Positions 60,932-64,000 of a stretch of DNA of 64,000 bases are shown here, one piece after another. Position 1 is the stretch's first letter; each line of letters starts with the position of its first letter. Source of the DNA: Micromonospora sp. LH3U1. GTDB taxonomy: Bacteria > Actinomycetota > Actinomycetes > Mycobacteriales > Micromonosporaceae. The DNA lies in the NCBI RefSeq assembly GCF_028475105.1, contig NZ_CP116936.1, forward strand, positions 4,525,501 to 4,589,500, in the 5' to 3' direction. Under the pieces are notes generated by a model that saw nothing but the letters and a program-made list of their open reading frames with translations, was not told the DNA's origin and ran no database searches. The position numbers and the translations under genes are program-made.

Positions 60932-63208
60932 CTAGAAGAAGACGTTCAGCGGATTGGCCGACGTCTCGTCGACGGCCAGCGGGCCCCGGCCGAGGCGGGC
61001 CGGCACGTCCCACAGCCGACCGGGACCAAGCCGGCGCCAGAAGTGCCGCAGACCCGGCACGACGACTTTCACCACCGCCAGGTCGACATCCGGACGGGAC
61101 TGGTCGACGACGATCACCTCCAGGCCGGCCCGCTCCGCCCGGCGTACGCAACGACGCACGTCATCCCCGACATCGCCGGTGGTCAGCGCCGGATGGTCCG
61201 CTGCGGTGCGCGGCGGCCGGGTGGGGTCCGGGGACAGCCAGGGCTGGTCGGCCACCCGCACGGTGCCGAACCAGCGCGCGGTGTCCGGATCGTCGACGCC
61301 GTACCGGTTGCGTGCGGAGGTGGGTCCGGGAACAGCGGGCAGGAACTGGTTCACCTCGGTGAGCGCCCGGGTCAGCGCGACCCGCGCGTCCAGGTGCGCG
61401 CCGAAGCCGACCAGGACGTCCTCCGGCCCTCGGTCGACCCGCCGGGACACCGCGGCGAACGCGGGTACGCCGAGGTCCGCGGTCAGGTCGAGGGCCCACA
61501 GCTCACGGCCCAGGGCGGTGGCGTGGTGGTCGACGCAGGCGGCGGTCCACGGGTCGGCGAACGAGGCGAGGTCCACCCCGGGCATCCGGGAGCGGTGGTA
61601 CCACCACAGGGCCACGCTGTCCCGCTCCACGAGTTCGCAGAACCCCTGCAGGATCGCCTCGGACAGGTTGCCGCCCGCCGCGCAGCCGTTCGAGTCGGCC
61701 GAGCACACCCCCAGCCCGGTCAGCTCCGGATGCCCGTACCAACAGTGCGCGGCGGGCAGCTCACGCGGTGCCTGCCGGGTCAGCGACCAACCCGTGGTCC
61801 AGTCCAGCTCCACCTCGTCGGCCAGCGGGCGGGGAATGCGGTGCAGGTGGCCCAGGTCGCGGTTGAGCCGGTCCCGGTCGGCGTACTGGCGTTCCGAGAA
61901 CAGCAACAACTCCCGCAGGTGTACCGCGCGGTCCGAACCGAGCTGCCGGTAGGTCGCCCGGTGCACCGGGCGGTCGCCGCGCCACACCCCGCAGTAGCGC
62001 TCCACCGCCTCCCCGATCGCGCTCATCCGGGCCTGTAGGTCGGTCCGGCCCTTGCCGCCGCTCTGCCCGCGCAGGTTGCGGCGCAACGCGGCGAGCTGGC
62101 GGGGCTGGGCAAAGTTGTGCCCGGCCGAGTAGGTGTGGGTGACGCCGTTGTCGGTCGCCTCCAGCGGGGTCAGCCGGCTCACCACGCCCAGATATCGGCT
62201 GACGTGGTGGACGAGCGCGGCGTACGCCTCGGCCGGTTCCCTGGTGCGGGAGTCCACGGCCCGACTGGGCTGGGCGCCACTCGGTGGCAGGTCGATCCGT
62301 GGCTCGGCCTTGCGGACGAGGTCCGGGTCGCCGCAGGCGGGGCACTGCGGCTGGCGTACCAGATGGTGGCTCTCCGTGCTCAGGTCCCGGGTGTCCAGCG
62401 CGACCATCCGGCCGGTGAGGCGGGGCGACGTGCCTCGTACGGCGAGCACGGCGAGCTCGGCGGCGAGCAGCCCGGCGGCCATGGTGGCCAGTCCGGGTAG
62501 GACCGCGCGGCCGGGCTGCGGCAGCGGACCGGCCAGGTCCTGCCCGTCGAGAAAGGCGTTCACCTGTTCGTTCTCCTGCCAGCGTTGCCGCAGGCAGGCC
62601 CAGCAGCCGGTCAGGCCCGGCACCAGGTGCGGGCCGAGGAAGACGACGTTGCCGTGTGGCCGGGCCAGGGTCCACGCGCGGCCGGCGGCCAGGTGGCGGT
62701 CGTTGATCAGCGCCAGCCGTGGGTCGAGCATCGACGACGGCAGCACCAGCACCTGGGCGGTGCCCGGATCGGGGTCCGTGGCGTCCGGCCCGACCACTGT
62801 CGCGGCGAGCCCGAGGGCGCGCAGCGCGTCGGCGGTCTCGGCCACCCGGGGTGCCCCGAGGTCCACGATGGTGACCGTTCCCCCGGCCATCCACCGCCGC
62901 CCGGCCTCGGGCGGGACACCCCGGGCGTCCCAGCCGGCGGCCTCGGCCGGCGAGGTGTGCGCCGGACCGGACACCAGCAGGCCGTGGTCGCGCAACCGGG
63001 CGAGGGCGGCGCCGACGGCGGCGACCGGGTGCCGGGTGGCCAGCCGGGCCACCACGTCGGCCAGCGGCGCCGCGCCGTCGAGCTGGTCGGCCAGGTCCGC
63101 GGCGACCGGGTCGTCGATGAGCAGGCTGCGGGTCTCCCCCAGCACCACGAGCGGACCGTCGGGCAGCCGCACCGGCACGTAGTCCGATCGGAAGCGCGGA
63201 CGCCACAT
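60932..63208 (-). CDS. Fused TOMM cyclodehydratase (E1/ThiF-like plus YcaO)
   Basis: A 758-aa fusion. The N-terminal half (about residues 1-360) is an E1-like/Ocin-ThiF scaffold for leader binding, with CxxC pairs in GCWACLRQR and QCPACGDPD. The C-terminal YcaO half (about 380-758) has RMSAIGEAVERYCG, LSEAILQGFCELVERD and ALTRALTEVNQFL. This C/D fusion activates amide oxygens with ATP so Cys/Ser/Thr side chains close to azolines. The tail ends NPLNVFF instead of PxPxP. GGAGG precedes the ATG at 63208; the open frame beyond it to 63907 is not coding here. It heads the second operon and is the second YcaO of the locus. Confidence 0.88.
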   Translation of the reverse strand: MWRPRFRSDYVPVRLPDGPLVVLGETRSLLIDDPVAADLADQLDGAAPLADVVARLATRHPVAAVGAALARLRDHGLLVSGPAHTSPAEAAGWDARGVPPEAGRRWMAGGTVTIVDLGAPRVAETADALRALGLAATVVGPDATDPDPGTAQVLVLPSSMLDPRLALINDRHLAAGRAWTLARPHGNVVFLGPHLVPGLTGCWACLRQRWQENEQVNAFLDGQDLAGPLPQPGRAVLPGLATMAAGLLAAELAVLAVRGTSPRLTGRMVALDTRDLSTESHHLVRQPQCPACGDPDLVRKAEPRIDLPPSGAQPSRAVDSRTREPAEAYAALVHHVSRYLGVVSRLTPLEATDNGVTHTYSAGHNFAQPRQLAALRRNLRGQSGGKGRTDLQARMSAIGEAVERYCGVWRGDRPVHRATYRQLGSDRAVHLRELLLFSERQYADRDRLNRDLGHLHRIPRPLADEVELDWTTGWSLTRQAPRELPAAHCWYGHPELTGLGVCSADSNGCAAGGNLSEAILQGFCELVERDSVALWWYHRSRMPGVDLASFADPWTAACVDHHATALGRELWALDLTADLGVPAFAAVSRRVDRGPEDVLVGFGAHLDARVALTRALTEVNQFLPAVPGPTSARNRYGVDDPDTARWFGTVRVADQPWLSPDPTRPPRTAADHPALTTGDVGDDVRRCVRRAERAGLEVIVVDQSRPDVDLAVVKVVVPGLRHFWRRLGPGRLWDVPARLGRGPLAVDETSANPLNVFF

Positions 63209-63345
63209 GGTTCCTCCCGAGCCTGGTGGCCGGACCGCGGCACCGCCGGCCCCGCCGGTGATCACGGCTACTGCAATCGTCGCGGTCCGGGGGTCCGATC
63301 CCGAGTGATGCCACCGGTTTCTGCCGTCGGCCGTCTCCGGCCCGG

Positions 63346-64000
63346 TCAGCCGGCGGTGACGGTCAGCGCGGTGTCGTTGAGCCCCAGCACCGATGTGCCG
63401 GTGGTCTGCGCCGGTACGAGCAGCAGGAAGGTCTCCACCCGGGTGACCCGGATCGACTTTCCGCTGATCGCCGTGCGATGACCGGTGGCGATCAGGTCGG
63501 GGCTCTGCGGCACCATCTGGACGGTGGCCGGACCGCCGGGAGCCGGACGCAGCGTGTCGGTGGCGTGGATCGTCAGAAAGGTCAGCGTGCCCGTCGGCAC
63601 CGCGACCGCGCAGTCGGACCACTCCGCGCGGTCCATCGTCCGCTGCACCGCCGCGCCGACACCGGCGAGCTGCTGCCCGTAGACCTCCCAGCCGCCGGCG
63701 AACTGGCCGTCGAGCAGCGGGCTCGACACGACGAGGGAACGGTTGCTCGTCGTGGACCCGATGCTGCGGGCGAACACCTCGGCGGCGAGGGCCCGACGGC
63801 TGGTCTCGTCCAGGGCGGTGCCGCCCTCCGTGGCCGGCCGACCGTCGATGCTCCGGGCGACCACCAGCGAAGGTTGGGTGACCTGAACATTGTGGCTGAG
63901 CTTCCACTGGCCGTCGGCGCCGAGCACGAACTGGCTGACATCGGTGGGGGCCAACTCCGAGCCGGCCAGCCTGAGGGTGGCCGTGGCGAGGAGGCAGGCC
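63346..64000 (-). CDS. Partial gene of unknown function at the right edge
   Basis: A frame open from the right edge to a stop at 63346 gives at least 218 residues. The visible part starts near ACLLATATLRLAGSEL, continues with QFVLGADGQWKLSHNVQV and later DLIATGHRTAISGKS and SIRVTRVETFLLLVP. No transmembrane segment or catalytic motif is obvious. It runs in the same direction as, and 137 bp before, the cyclodehydratase gene, so it could belong to the locus. The 5' end is outside the window. No family is recognised and I assign no function. Confidence 0.5.
   Translation of the reverse strand, partial: ACLLATATLRLAGSELAPTDVSQFVLGADGQWKLSHNVQVTQPSLVVARSIDGRPATEGGTALDETSRRALAAEVFARSIGSTTSNRSLVVSSPLLDGQFAGGWEVYGQQLAGVGAAVQRTMDRAEWSDCAVAVPTGTLTFLTIHATDTLRPAPGGPATVQMVPQSPDLIATGHRTAISGKSIRVTRVETFLLLVPAQTTGTSVLGLNDTALTVTAG

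Overview
The window is high-GC actinobacterial DNA. Translational coupling through ATGA and GTGA overlaps, frequent GTG starts, secreted CBM2 proteins with Thr/Pro linkers, an AfsR-like regulator, several TetR regulators and DesK/NarL-type two-component pairs all fit a soil actinomycete. Micromonosporaceae (Micromonospora or Actinoplanes relatives) is my best guess, by inference only. I saw no rRNA, tRNA or CRISPR array.

Left part (1-34 kb) is ordinary chromosomal accessory sequence. It holds a PaaX-type regulator; a secreted esterase with CBM2; a P-loop NTPase; a NUDIX / radical SAM / zinc dehydrogenase / STAND ATPase group (3.3-8.7 kb); a DksA-like protein; a TetR/DUF418 divergent pair with an operator-like dyad; and a secreted Cip1-like CBM2 protein. 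A broken dihydrofolate-reductase-family gene follows, then an rsbQ-rsbP-like operon, a fatty acid desaturase, an AraC regulator, an intact DHFR-family gene and a Tat-exported amidase. Next come a response regulator / kinase / GerMN lipoprotein operon, two STAS proteins, two more kinase/regulator pairs, and an NmrA/AraC divergent pair.

Middle part (33.6-46.5 kb) has two TetR / FAD-monooxygenase modules, an AfsR-like regulator, a TAP-like secreted peptidase, a fructosamine-kinase-like protein, a tyrosine-recombinase remnant, a PhzF-family protein and a GH15 glycosidase.

Right part (46.6-63.2 kb) is the most interesting region: a coherent RiPP biosynthetic locus. A MerR-type regulator (52.6 kb, + strand) is divergent from a five-gene operon. 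That operon encodes two nitrile-hydratase-leader-like (NHLP) precursors, a YcaO, a TfuA protein and a B12-type radical SAM enzyme. One precursor ends in a very cysteine-rich core, the other in a hydrophobic core after Gly-Gly. A second minus-strand operon encodes a fused E1-like/YcaO TOMM cyclodehydratase, a SagB-type dehydrogenase, an HlyD-type adaptor, a C39-peptidase ABC exporter and a second NHLM-type ABC exporter. The genes predict heterocyclisation and oxidation of Cys/Ser/Thr, possible backbone thioamidation (YcaO-TfuA), a radical SAM modification, leader removal by the C39 domain, and export. That combination, with a CACCCPCCCT core, is the best candidate here for an undescribed system. 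A further gene of unknown function runs off the right edge.
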